In this document: positions 5,797 to 13,077 of the stretch, piece by piece
How the letters are laid out: each line of letters starts with the position of its first letter
How positions within the stretch are numbered: the stretch's first letter is position 1
From: an uncultured Thalassolituus sp.
GTDB lineage: Bacteria; Pseudomonadota; Gammaproteobacteria; Pseudomonadales; Oceanobacteraceae
NCBI GenBank assembly: GCA_913054055.1
Contig: CAJXIT010000032.1
Location: 1-16,593 of the forward strand
Reading direction: 5' to 3'
DNA: 16,593 nt
Made by a program: the position numbers and the translations under genes
The notes under the pieces: model-generated
The model's database searches: none
Seen by the model: the letters and a program-made list of their open reading frames with translations, nothing else
What the model was told of the DNA's origin: nothing

Positions 5797-7536
5797 ATGG
5801 CCACAGAAAATTTACCCGCTGAAGCAGGTGATAACCTGCCTGCAGAGGCTGACAGCGCTGAAGGTGTTAATGAGATAAACGACACCTTACCAGAAGCTAT
5901 GGACGCTTCTGAAATCAATCCTGTCATGATGGGATTTAATAAACTGACGATTGTTCGTCAAGTGGGTTTATTAATTGGCTTTGCTGCAATACTAGCGTTA
6001 GGTATTGCAGTGGTGATCTGGTCGCAAGAAACCAACTACCGTCCATTAATCAGTAACTTAGAAGATTTTAATGCAAAAGAAGTGCTGGCTGCGCTAGATA
6101 CTAACGATATTGATTATCGCATTAACCCTGTAACGGGCATTGTCATGGTGTCAGATACAGAGATTCATGAAGCCCGTTTAGCCTTAGCCCCCATATTAGC
6201 CGAAGCCGATGAAAGTGTTGGTCTTGAATTGTTGGATCAAGAACAAGGGTTAGGCACCAGCCAATTTATTGAAAGTGCTCGATACCGCCGTGGATTAGAA
6301 GGTGAGCTGGCTCGGACCATTTCCAGTTTGCAAAGCGTGCGTAATGCTCGAGTACATCTTGCTTTACCTAAGCAGTCAGTTTTTGTGCGCGATGATCGTG
6401 AACCTCGTGCTTCTATCTTTTTAGAGATTTATGGTGGCAAGGGATTAAAAGAAGAGCAAGCAGAAGCCATTATCAACCTAGTGGCCAGCAGCATCCCCGA
6501 ATTACCTGTCGGCAATGTCACTTTAGTGGATCAAAAAGGCAACTTACTCAGTCGCGATGATAAAACAGAAGAAGATTTGCTGGCCTCTAAACAATTCGAA
6601 TATACCCGTAAAGTGGAAGGTAATTTATCTCAGCGTGTACAACGCATTTTAGAACCGGTTTTAGGCGCCGATAATTTTCAAGCAGAGGTCAGTGCTGATG
6701 TGGATTTCACTGTGGTTGAACAAACAGAAGAGCTTTATAACCCAGACCTTATAGCCTTACGCAGTGAGCAAACCTTAGATGAAGAAAGCACATTAAAAGC
6801 CGACGGCGGCATTCCCGGAGCGCTATCAAATCAGCCTCCTGGAGAAGCAACTGTGCCTGAAGAAGCTGGAGAAGGAGGCGCACCAGGTGATACACCTGTA
6901 GAGCGTAGAAGTGAAGCCACTCGTAACTACGAAGTGGATCGCACCCTAAGTCATACTCAGCATCAAGTGGGTCGATTACGTCGAGTGACCGTATCGGTTG
7001 CCGTGAACGATAGAGAAAAAGTGAATCCACAAACCGGTGCTTTAGAAACGGTCACTTGGACCACGGAAGAGCTAAAACGCTTAGAGCTTTTAGTGAAAGA
7101 CTCAGTTGGTTTCAATGCCGCTCGTGGTGACAGTGTGAGTGTGGTGAACAGTTTATTCCTAGGTGGAGCACAAGAATTAGGTGAACCTGATTTCTGGCGC
7201 CAACCTTGGTTCTGGGAAATAGTTAAGCAAGTACTGGCGGGTGTTTTCTTATTAATCATGATTTTTGGTGTGGTACGCCCGATTATTCGCAATCTTGTGG
7301 ATCGTGGTAAAGAAGATGAAGTGGCTGAGATTGAAGGTGAGCTGGATGATCTTGGTGAAGGCGATGATTTATTTGGAGATGATCGTGTGACTCTGGCAGG
7401 GGCGGATGAATTCTTATTGCCTGGCGCCAGTGAAGGTTTTGAACGTCAATTGGATGCACTAAAAGGCTTAATTGCAGAAGACCCAGCAAGGGTGGCACAG
7501 GCCTTTAAGAAATGGATAAACGATGGCGAAGGATAA
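5797..7536 (+). CDS. fliF: Flagellar MS-ring protein FliF
   Basis: FliF builds the inner-membrane MS ring, the platform for rod, switch and export gate. The 579-residue length is normal. Visible parts are a hydrophilic N-terminus with a small repeat (NLPAEA at 5-10 and 13-18), a first membrane helix (about 54-75), the ring-building motif domains (about 80-300, including GTSQFIESARYRRGLEGELARTI across 148-170 and the RVHLALP stretch), a Gly/Pro/Glu-rich loop (about 330-370), a second membrane helix (about 473-492), and an acidic C-terminal tail (about 500-579) ending in the conserved FliG-binding segment with QAFKKWIND. AAAGG (5783-5787) supports the start. The 3' end overlaps fliG by 14 bases. 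Confidence 0.96.
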   Translation: MATENLPAEAGDNLPAEADSAEGVNEINDTLPEAMDASEINPVMMGFNKLTIVRQVGLLIGFAAILALGIAVVIWSQETNYRPLISNLEDFNAKEVLAALDTNDIDYRINPVTGIVMVSDTEIHEARLALAPILAEADESVGLELLDQEQGLGTSQFIESARYRRGLEGELARTISSLQSVRNARVHLALPKQSVFVRDDREPRASIFLEIYGGKGLKEEQAEAIINLVASSIPELPVGNVTLVDQKGNLLSRDDKTEEDLLASKQFEYTRKVEGNLSQRVQRILEPVLGADNFQAEVSADVDFTVVEQTEELYNPDLIALRSEQTLDEESTLKADGGIPGALSNQPPGEATVPEEAGEGGAPGDTPVERRSEATRNYEVDRTLSHTQHQVGRLRRVTVSVAVNDREKVNPQTGALETVTWTTEELKRLELLVKDSVGFNAARGDSVSVVNSLFLGGAQELGEPDFWRQPWFWEIVKQVLAGVFLLIMIFGVVRPIIRNLVDRGKEDEVAEIEGELDDLGEGDDLFGDDRVTLAGADEFLLPGASEGFERQLDALKGLIAEDPARVAQAFKKWINDGEG

Positions 7537-8578
7537 CGAAGAAACTCCTAATACACCGGCAGAACAGCCTAAAGGTGACTTATCAAGCTTGGGTCATAAA
7601 GAACGGGCAGCCGTTTTATTAATGAGCTTAGGGGAAAAAGATGCGGCGGAACTTTTAAAGCACTTAGGGCCTAAAGAAGTTCAGCAAGTGGGTGCCAGTA
7701 TGGCCGCATTAAAGGATATTACACAAACCCAAGTTGAAGGGGTTGTGGCTGAATTTTTAGACAGCTTGTCGGGACAAACAGGGTTAGGTTTAGGCGCTGA
7801 CGAATACATTCGTAATATGCTAACCACTGCTTTAGGGGCAGACAAAGCAGGGGGGTTAATTGACCGAATTCTATTAGGTGGGAATACCACGGGTTTAGAT
7901 ACCTTAAAGTGGATGGAAAGCCGAGCGGTTGCAGATGTGATTCGTCATGAGCACCCACAGATACAAGCCATTGTTATTGCCTATTTAGAGCCCGACCAAG
8001 CGGCCGAAATTCTCTATAACTTTGATGAAAAAGTACGCCTAGACATTATGATGCGAGTGGCATCTTTACAGGCTATCCAGCCCGCGGCTTTACAAGAATT
8101 AAATGACATATTAGAGAAACAATTCTCTGGTAACCAAGGTCAGCAGACCACTGCAATGGGTGGTGTGAAAGTGACTGCAGGCATAATCAATAACCTTGAT
8201 AGCACATTAAGCGGCGAGATACTTGAACAGATTAAAGAAGTGGATGAAGAGATGGGCACACAAATACAAGACCTTATGTTTGTATTTGAAAATCTTAACG
8301 AAGTGGATGATCGCGGTATACAAGCCTTGCTACGAGAAGTTTCAGGGGATCTACTGACCATTGCTCTTAAAGGTGCCGATGAAGATCTTAAAGAAAAAAT
8401 ATTCCGAAATATGTCGAAACGTGCTGCTGAACTTCTGCGTGATGATCTTGAGGCGAAAGGCCCTGTTAAAGTCAGTGAAGTGGAAGGGGCACAAAAAGAA
8501 ATTTTGGTTATTGCAAGACGCATGGCAGACGCTGGAGAAATTGTTCTAGGCGGTGCTGGCGGCGAACAAATGCTGTAA
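7523..8578 (+). CDS. fliG: Flagellar motor switch protein FliG
   Basis: FliG is the rotor protein that takes torque from the MotAB stators and carries out direction switching with FliM and FliN. The 351 residues follow the family layout: an N-terminal FliF-binding domain (about 20-110, with KERAAVLLMSLGEKDAAELLKHL), a middle domain with the EHPQ motif (143-146) that binds FliM, and a C-terminal domain with the torque helix (DDRGIQALLREV, from residue 262) carrying the expected charged residues. The first 20 residues are a hydrophilic, Pro/Glu-rich extension. The start overlaps the end of fliF by 14 bases, in keeping with the tight FliF-FliG partnership. A 67-base gap containing a hairpin separates it from fliH. 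Confidence 0.96.
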   Translation: MAKDNEETPNTPAEQPKGDLSSLGHKERAAVLLMSLGEKDAAELLKHLGPKEVQQVGASMAALKDITQTQVEGVVAEFLDSLSGQTGLGLGADEYIRNMLTTALGADKAGGLIDRILLGGNTTGLDTLKWMESRAVADVIRHEHPQIQAIVIAYLEPDQAAEILYNFDEKVRLDIMMRVASLQAIQPAALQELNDILEKQFSGNQGQQTTAMGGVKVTAGIINNLDSTLSGEILEQIKEVDEEMGTQIQDLMFVFENLNEVDDRGIQALLREVSGDLLTIALKGADEDLKEKIFRNMSKRAAELLRDDLEAKGPVKVSEVEGAQKEILVIARRMADAGEIVLGGAGGEQML

Positions 8579-8599
8579 TACACACATTAGTATTGTTTA

Positions 8600-8626
8600 A
8601 GGCCAAAATTCATGGCCTCTATTTTT
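8600..8626 (+). terminator. Intra-operon hairpin with T-run between fliG and fliH (attenuator-like)
   Basis: AGGCCA (8600-8605) pairs with TGGCCT (8613-8618) around a seven-base loop, followed after three bases by TTTTT (8622-8626). The stem is only 6 bases, so termination would be partial. It could reduce expression of fliHIJ relative to fliEFG, which would suit the different copy numbers of ring and export proteins. Confidence 0.45.
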
Positions 8627-8645
8627 CTAGAGCGTAGTTATATAC

Positions 8646-9881
8646 ATGAGTGATCGACGAGAGCGCATTCCTGCAGAAGAAGTCCCCGATCCAAAGCGTT
8701 GGAAGCTGCCGTTCTGGACTGAACCGAAACATATCATTCATGCAGAAGAAGAGCTTGAAGCAGAAGATGACTCTGAAGTCGTCGTGGAAGACGAAGAAAT
8801 TGAAATTGAGCCCCTTACTGCCGATCAGCTGGAATCCATTCGACAAGAAGCTTATAACGAAGGCTTAGAACAAGGCCTAATTGAAGGCAGACAAAAAGGC
8901 GAAAAGCTAGGATTTGAAGAGGGACAAAAAGAAGGTCTCATTCAAGGTAAAGAAGAAGGTAACCAGCAAGGTTATGAAGAAGGATTAGCTAAGGGCGAAA
9001 AGGTTGCTCTGAGTGAAGGGGAAAGTAAAAGTGCTGCTTTAGCGTCTCAAATACAATCCAACATGCGTCACTTAGAAAAGTCCATCAGTGATCAAACGTC
9101 TGCCATCGAAAAAATATTACCAGAGTTAGTGATTGCGCTGGCTCAGGCTGTTATTTCTGAGGAGTTAGATCAAGGCAGTGAGCATATTGTTAACCTAGTT
9201 CAACAGGTGTTGAGCGCATTGCCCACAGACTCAAAAGGTTTGACGATAGAATGCAATAGTCTTGATTTGCCTTTTTTAGAAGCGGCGCAAGAACATACTG
9301 ATTTTGAGGCAAAATTCAAAGCCAACAGCACTATACAGCCAGGTGGTTGCAAAGTTACCAGTCAGCACAGCAGCATTGATTTTACACAAAGTGAAAGATG
9401 GCACTCAGTATTAAAACAATATCATCAACAGCTGCAGCTAGGTTTATCTAAACTAGATGACATTCAGCAAGGTTTTATAGATGAAACTGACTCAGTTGAA
9501 CACACCGATGATACTGAACATACCAGTGAAAAAAATGAAGCTGCAGACGAACCTAGCGATTTAGGAAGTCAGCAAACTTCCCCCCCAGAATCGATTCAAA
9601 ACAAAGAAATTCCTGCAACGCAAATCGAAGAATCTTCTGAAGAACAGCATGATCAAAGTCCATCAGAATCAGCCGATAATGAGACTGCGCCAGATCAAAT
9701 GACCCATGCTGAGCCAAACCCAGAAGAAGCGCCACAGAGCGATCAGCAAGCAGTAATTGATTCAACGGACACTGCATCACAAGATATGGATACAGAAACA
9801 GACTCATCGATTGAACAAGAACAAAGTCATGACTCTACGTCGGATATGAATCCACCTGAAACCGGAGACGATCATGAGTAA
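8646..9881 (+). CDS. fliH: Flagellar export regulator FliH with a long acidic tail
   Basis: FliH is the peripheral stator of the flagellar export ATPase: a dimer that holds FliI and tethers it to FliN/FlhA. The N-terminus carries the conserved aromatic motif RWKLPFW (Trp19, Trp24). After an acidic stretch (33-55) comes a glycine ladder with Gly at every fourth residue from 73 to 117 (twelve in a row) and again at 125, the GxxxG coiled helix typical of FliH. The globular FliI-binding domain follows (about 140-270). At 411 residues it is far longer than usual FliH (about 230-280). The excess is a disordered C-terminal tail (about 278-411) with roughly 40 Asp/Glu, two Lys and no Arg. The stop overlaps fliI by 8 bases. 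No strong Shine-Dalgarno precedes the ATG at 8646. Confidence 0.92.
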   Translation: MSDRRERIPAEEVPDPKRWKLPFWTEPKHIIHAEEELEAEDDSEVVVEDEEIEIEPLTADQLESIRQEAYNEGLEQGLIEGRQKGEKLGFEEGQKEGLIQGKEEGNQQGYEEGLAKGEKVALSEGESKSAALASQIQSNMRHLEKSISDQTSAIEKILPELVIALAQAVISEELDQGSEHIVNLVQQVLSALPTDSKGLTIECNSLDLPFLEAAQEHTDFEAKFKANSTIQPGGCKVTSQHSSIDFTQSERWHSVLKQYHQQLQLGLSKLDDIQQGFIDETDSVEHTDDTEHTSEKNEAADEPSDLGSQQTSPPESIQNKEIPATQIEESSEEQHDQSPSESADNETAPDQMTHAEPNPEEAPQSDQQAVIDSTDTASQDMDTETDSSIEQEQSHDSTSDMNPPETGDDHE

Positions 9882-11250
9882 TCAAGATGTTCTGCGTTGG
9901 ATGAATCAAGAATGCCACTTCTTTTGCGCCCCTGTGGTCAGTGGCCAGCTGACTCGGATGGTGGGGCTGACTATGGAAGCCATTGGTTGCAAAGTGAAAG
10001 TGGGTGACCGCTGCAAAGTAGAGCAGGGGGATGACAGTATAGAAGCTGAAGTGGTGGGTTTCGATCGGGAACGCTTTTTCTTAATGCCAATAGAGCCCGT
10101 GCAAGGGTTATCACCCGGTGCAAAAGTCACCCCCATTTTAGATGGCGACCAAATACCGGTGGGCAATTGTTTGCTTGGTAGAGTCTTAAACGGCGCTGGG
10201 CAACCTTTAGATGGGCTAGGTGATATTGTCAGCAATGAAACGTTGAATTTAGAAGGCAATATCATTAACCCCATGCAGCGTGCGCCCATTCGAGACACTA
10301 TGAACGTGGGAATTCGCGCGATTAATTCAATATTAACGGTGGGCCGAGGTCAGCGGCTTGGTTTATTTGCAGGCTCGGGTGTGGGTAAAAGTGTGTTGTT
10401 AGGCATGATGACAAAATTTACTGATGCAGATGTATGCGTAGTGGGTTTAGTTGGGGAAAGGGGGCGCGAAGTTCAAGAATTCATACAAGATATTTTAGGT
10501 GAAGAAGGCCTAAAGCGAGCTGTTGTGGTGGCATCTCCAGCAGATGACAGTCCTATTATGCGCATGCGAGCAGCGTCTTTAAGTACTGCCATCGCGGAAT
10601 ATTTTCGTGATCAAGGAAAAAATGTTTTATTACTGATGGATAGCCTAACTCGTTATGGGCAGGCGCAAAGGGAAATAGCGTTAGCCGTTGGAGAGCCGCC
10701 TGCTACCAAAGGTTACCCACCTTCAGTATTTGCAAAAATTCCTAAATTGGTGGAACGAACAGGTAATGGTCCCCCTGGTGGGGGCTCCATCACCGCGTTT
10801 TATACAGTGCTGACCGAAGGGGATGATTTACAAGACCCTATTGCAGATTCTGCTCGTGCCATATTGGATGGCCATGTTGTTCTGAGTCGTCGTTTGGCTG
10901 AAGAAGGGCAATACCCTGCCATCGATATCGAAGCCTCTATTAGCCGAGCCATGCCGCAAATTGTGGCACCTGAAACGTTAAAGGCTGCGCAAACATTTAA
11001 GTATTTGTACGCTTTATATCAAGAAAACAAAGACCTAATCAGTGTAGGGGCCTACAGTGCTGGTAGCAATCCTGAGTTAGATTTAGCAGTACGTTTACAA
11101 CCCGTGATGAAGTCATTTTTGGCGCAAGGATTAGACGAATCTCATTCATTAGAAGAAAGTGAACGGGGTTTGAATTTAATCATAAATGAAGCCATGGGCG
11201 CCCAAAGACAAAATCAGGCCCAGCAGCAAAATCAAACTCAGCCGCAGTGA
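9874..11250 (+). CDS. fliI: Flagellar type III export ATPase FliI
   Basis: FliI is the hexameric ATPase that unfolds and delivers substrates to the flagellar export gate. It is related to the F1 ATPase beta subunit and to SctN injectisome ATPases. The 458-residue product shows an N-terminal beta-barrel domain (about 1-90), the catalytic domain with Walker A GSGVGKS (167-173), the GERGREV catalytic-glutamate motif, Walker B LLLMDSLTRYGQAQREIAL (around 246-264), and the PPSVFAKIPKLVERTGN stretch. The C-terminal domain ends in a short Gln/Asn-rich tail (last 15 or so residues) that looks dispensable. The start codon lies inside the 3' end of fliH, so the two binding partners are probably co-translated. 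Confidence 0.96.
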   Translation: MSNQDVLRWMNQECHFFCAPVVSGQLTRMVGLTMEAIGCKVKVGDRCKVEQGDDSIEAEVVGFDRERFFLMPIEPVQGLSPGAKVTPILDGDQIPVGNCLLGRVLNGAGQPLDGLGDIVSNETLNLEGNIINPMQRAPIRDTMNVGIRAINSILTVGRGQRLGLFAGSGVGKSVLLGMMTKFTDADVCVVGLVGERGREVQEFIQDILGEEGLKRAVVVASPADDSPIMRMRAASLSTAIAEYFRDQGKNVLLLMDSLTRYGQAQREIALAVGEPPATKGYPPSVFAKIPKLVERTGNGPPGGGSITAFYTVLTEGDDLQDPIADSARAILDGHVVLSRRLAEEGQYPAIDIEASISRAMPQIVAPETLKAAQTFKYLYALYQENKDLISVGAYSAGSNPELDLAVRLQPVMKSFLAQGLDESHSLEESERGLNLIINEAMGAQRQNQAQQQNQTQPQ

Positions 11251-11291
11251 TGAGCGGTGACCTTGGTTTAAATATCATGAAAATTAATTAA

Positions 11292-11747
11292 ATGTCGCGA
11301 CAACGAGCCAAGCGTATTCAGCCACTAATTCAAATTGCTAAAAACGCGGTGCAAGAAGCCTTAGTTTATATGGGGCAATTACAACAGAAAATTGATTCTG
11401 AAAATGAGAAGCAAGATACCCTTATCCAATATCAGGCTGAGTATCAGAATAATTTTAAACAGAAAGGGGGCACAGGGGTCACAGGGTTAGAAATACAACA
11501 ATTTGAATCGTTTATGCTACAGATCAACGATGCTATGTCAAAGCAATCTGCGCAATTGCAGCAATTACAGGTTCAGTTAGATCGCGCTAAAGGCATATAT
11601 CGAGATTTAAATCAAAAACTTAAAAGCTATGAAAAGCTTCAAGATCGGTTAAAAGATCAAGCGGTCAAATTAGAGAACATACAAATGCAGAAGATGTTGG
11701 ATGAGATAGGGTCTCAGCTGCATAGGCTTAAATCTTCAGAAAGATAA
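11292..11747 (+). CDS. fliJ: Flagellar export chaperone FliJ
   Basis: The 151-residue product is nearly all alpha-helical coiled coil, with a basic N-terminus (MSRQRAKRIQPLIQIAKN), many Gln residues and charged heptads, as in FliJ. FliJ forms the central stalk of the FliI ring, like the gamma subunit of F1, and recycles export chaperones. The sequence diverges quickly between species, so the call rests on length, coiled-coil character and position directly after fliI. The gap from fliI is 41 bases and no strong ribosome-binding site is visible. It is the last gene of the fli run; fliK, which follows in some genomes, is not found next to it here. Confidence 0.88.
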   Translation: MSRQRAKRIQPLIQIAKNAVQEALVYMGQLQQKIDSENEKQDTLIQYQAEYQNNFKQKGGTGVTGLEIQQFESFMLQINDAMSKQSAQLQQLQVQLDRAKGIYRDLNQKLKSYEKLQDRLKDQAVKLENIQMQKMLDEIGSQLHRLKSSER

Positions 11748-11756
11748 ATAATGCAA

Positions 11757-11773
11757 AGAAAGGTTTTCTTTCT
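11757..11773. terminator. Weak hairpin after fliJ
   Basis: AGAAAG (11757-11762) pairs with CTTTCT (11768-11773) around GTTTT, ten bases after the fliJ stop. The stem is short and no T-run follows. It could mark a weak end to the fli operon before the regulator gene at 11843, but read-through is likely. No confident promoter was found in the 95-base gap. Confidence 0.3.
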
Positions 11774-11842
11774 CAAATATGAAATTATCCGTCTAGAATG
11801 TAAATATCTATGAATGAATTGAAATAATTAAATAGGTGTAAA

Positions 11843-12208
11843 ATGGCAACAATACTTGTGGTTGATGATTCTGCTTCTATGAAAAAAATGGTGACCTTTA
11901 CCTTGCAGTCTGCGGGGCACACCATTGTTGAAGCGGATAATGGTGCCGCGGCTTTAGCCATTGCTCAAAAACAAGCAACCGACTTAGTCTTAACCGATGT
12001 CAATATGCCGCAAATGAACGGCATTGAATTATGTAAGAAACTAAGAAGTCTTCCTAATTATAAGTTTACTCCTGTCCTGATGCTGACAACCGAGTCAGGG
12101 ATGGATCAAAAATCCGCAGGAAAAGAGGCCGGTGCAACTGGCTGGATAGTTAAACCATTTAATCCAGATCAACTTTTAAAAACCGTCAGTAAAGTTTTAT
12201 CAAGATAA
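11843..12208 (+). CDS. CheY-type single-domain response regulator (copy 1)
   Basis: A 121-residue receiver domain with no output domain. It has the acidic pocket DD (8-9), phosphoacceptor Asp52, the conserved Thr (TTES, 82-85) and Lys104 in KPF, so it should be phosphorylated. Sequence style (VDDSASM and GATGWIVKPFNPDQLL) matches CheY of Pseudomonas che2-like systems. By eye it is identical to the second regulator at 12709 at about 82 of 120 positions. A strong terminator follows 33 bases after the stop, so it is transcribed separately from the downstream che operon. It may report to the motor, act as a phosphate sink, or serve another kinase; sequence alone does not decide. Confidence 0.9.
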   Translation: MATILVVDDSASMKKMVTFTLQSAGHTIVEADNGAAALAIAQKQATDLVLTDVNMPQMNGIELCKKLRSLPNYKFTPVLMLTTESGMDQKSAGKEAGATGWIVKPFNPDQLLKTVSKVLSR

Positions 12209-12241
12209 GGCTAAGCAGTCGTTACTCTCTTTTAAGGTCAA

Positions 12242-12279
12242 AAAATCGTGTCTTAATTTTTCTAAGACGCGATTTTGTT
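12242..12279 (+). terminator. Strong terminator after the first cheY
   Basis: The arm AAAATCGTGTCTTA (12242-12255) pairs with TAAGACGCGATTTT (12263-12276) to make a 14-base stem with one G-T wobble and a seven-base loop. The AAAA/TTTT outer part then supplies the T-rich end. It should separate the first cheY from the STAS-cheY-cheA-cheW-mcp unit, and its symmetry lets it act on both strands. Confidence 0.85.
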
Positions 12280-12361
12280 ATAAACACTTGTTTGTTATCC
12301 CCTCCTCTTCATAACCCAAATTCATTAAAAAATTAAATTATACAATTCACTAGAAAGCTGT

Positions 12362-12382
12362 TTAGAAGCGTCTAATCTTAGA
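12362..12382. promoter_or_regulatory. Three TTAGA/TCTAA half-sites upstream of the STAS gene
   Basis: TTAGA (12362-12366), TCTAA (12371-12375) and TTAGA (12378-12382) alternate in orientation, giving two overlapping inverted repeats 27 bases upstream of the STAS start codon. This could be an operator for the chemotaxis operon. No regulator is known to me for this motif. Confidence 0.3.
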
Positions 12383-12409
12383 ATTAAATACGCTATTAGG
12401 CATAAGTAC

Positions 12410-12691
12410 ATGGATACGGAACAACTGGATTTAGGTGCAAAGTGCACCATTATCCGAGCAGAGGAGCTGCATGCCCAAATGGAAACGCTACTTCAATCAG
12501 GCCATGATGTCGAAATTGACGGCTCTAAAGTCGAGCAAATTGACACCTCAGCCCTGCAACTTCTCGTTAACTTTCATCAAGCCCTAACAAACGATGGCCG
12601 CCATATCTTATGGAAGGAACCATCTGAGTCGTTATTAAATACGGCTAAATTGTTAGGTGTTCATTCTCACATTGCTATCAATAGTCATTAG
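12410..12691 (+). CDS. STAS-domain protein of the chemotaxis cluster
   Basis: The 93-residue product is a single STAS domain (anti-sigma-factor-antagonist fold). The conserved phosphorylation-site region reads EQIDTSALQLL, with Thr46 and Ser47 at the position that is phosphorylated in SpoIIAA-like proteins. No membrane segment or extra domain is present. STAS genes of this kind sit beside che genes in several gammaproteobacteria, where their role is poorly defined. It starts the unit that continues with cheY 17 bases downstream. No cognate kinase or phosphatase of the SpoIIAB/SpoIIE type is visible in the window, so its partner is unknown. The ribosome-binding site is weak (TAGG about 12 bases upstream of the ATG). 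Confidence 0.82.
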   Translation: MDTEQLDLGAKCTIIRAEELHAQMETLLQSGHDVEIDGSKVEQIDTSALQLLVNFHQALTNDGRHILWKEPSESLLNTAKLLGVHSHIAINSH

Positions 12692-12708
12692 TTCAGGGAG
12701 ACTCATAA

Positions 12709-13071
12709 ATGGCAAAAATACTTGCGGTCGATGATTCGGCTTCCATGAGACAAATGGTGAGCTTTACGCTGAAAGGGGCTGGTCATGATGTGATTGAAGC
12801 CAGTGACGGTGTTGAAGCTTTGAAACTTGCACAAGGGCAATCAGTTGACTTGGTTTTGAGTGACGTCAATATGCCGAATATGGATGGCATAACCTTGTGT
12901 AAGAACCTGCGTCAATTAGGCACCTATAAGTTCACCCCTATTTTAATGTTGACCACCGAATCGGCGGGAGACAAAAAAATGGAAGGTAAAAGTGCTGGCG
13001 CAACGGGTTGGATTGTAAAGCCATTTAATCCAGACCAGCTTCTCACCACGATTAAAAAAGTTTTGGGATAG
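12709..13071 (+). CDS. cheY: Chemotaxis response regulator CheY (copy 2, in the cheA operon)
   Basis: A 120-residue receiver-only protein with DD (8-9), phosphoacceptor Asp52, TTES (82-85) and Lys104. It lies 6 bases upstream of cheA and is the best candidate for the direct CheA target that binds FliM/FliN and changes motor behaviour. It resembles the CheY of the Pseudomonas che2 set (LAVDDSASMRQMV start, GATGWIVKPFNPDQLL end). A clear ribosome-binding site (AGGGAG, about 12695-12700) precedes the ATG. It aligns without gaps to the upstream copy at 11843, differing mainly on surface positions such as 32-46 and 86-95. Confidence 0.93.
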   Translation: MAKILAVDDSASMRQMVSFTLKGAGHDVIEASDGVEALKLAQGQSVDLVLSDVNMPNMDGITLCKNLRQLGTYKFTPILMLTTESAGDKKMEGKSAGATGWIVKPFNPDQLLTTIKKVLG

Positions 13072-13077
13072 CCAATT

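Noticed and set aside
6963..7292. Minus-strand open frame of 109 codons inside fliF
   Set aside because: It overlaps conserved fliF coding sequence and shows no domain or ribosome-binding site.
8140..8583. Long open frame (147 codons) on the minus strand inside fliG
   Set aside because: It lies entirely antisense to a well-conserved fliG, and its Ser/Arg/Ile-rich translation matches no recognisable domain, as expected for a shadow frame.
9906..10298. Open frame of 130 codons on the minus strand inside fliI
   Set aside because: It is antisense to the conserved FliI N-terminal region, and its composition is low in structure and lacks motifs.
11748..11842. Sigma-28 (FliA) promoter before the first cheY
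   Set aside because: CCGTCTA near 11790 vaguely recalls the GCCGATAA -10 element, but no matching -35 lies at the proper distance.
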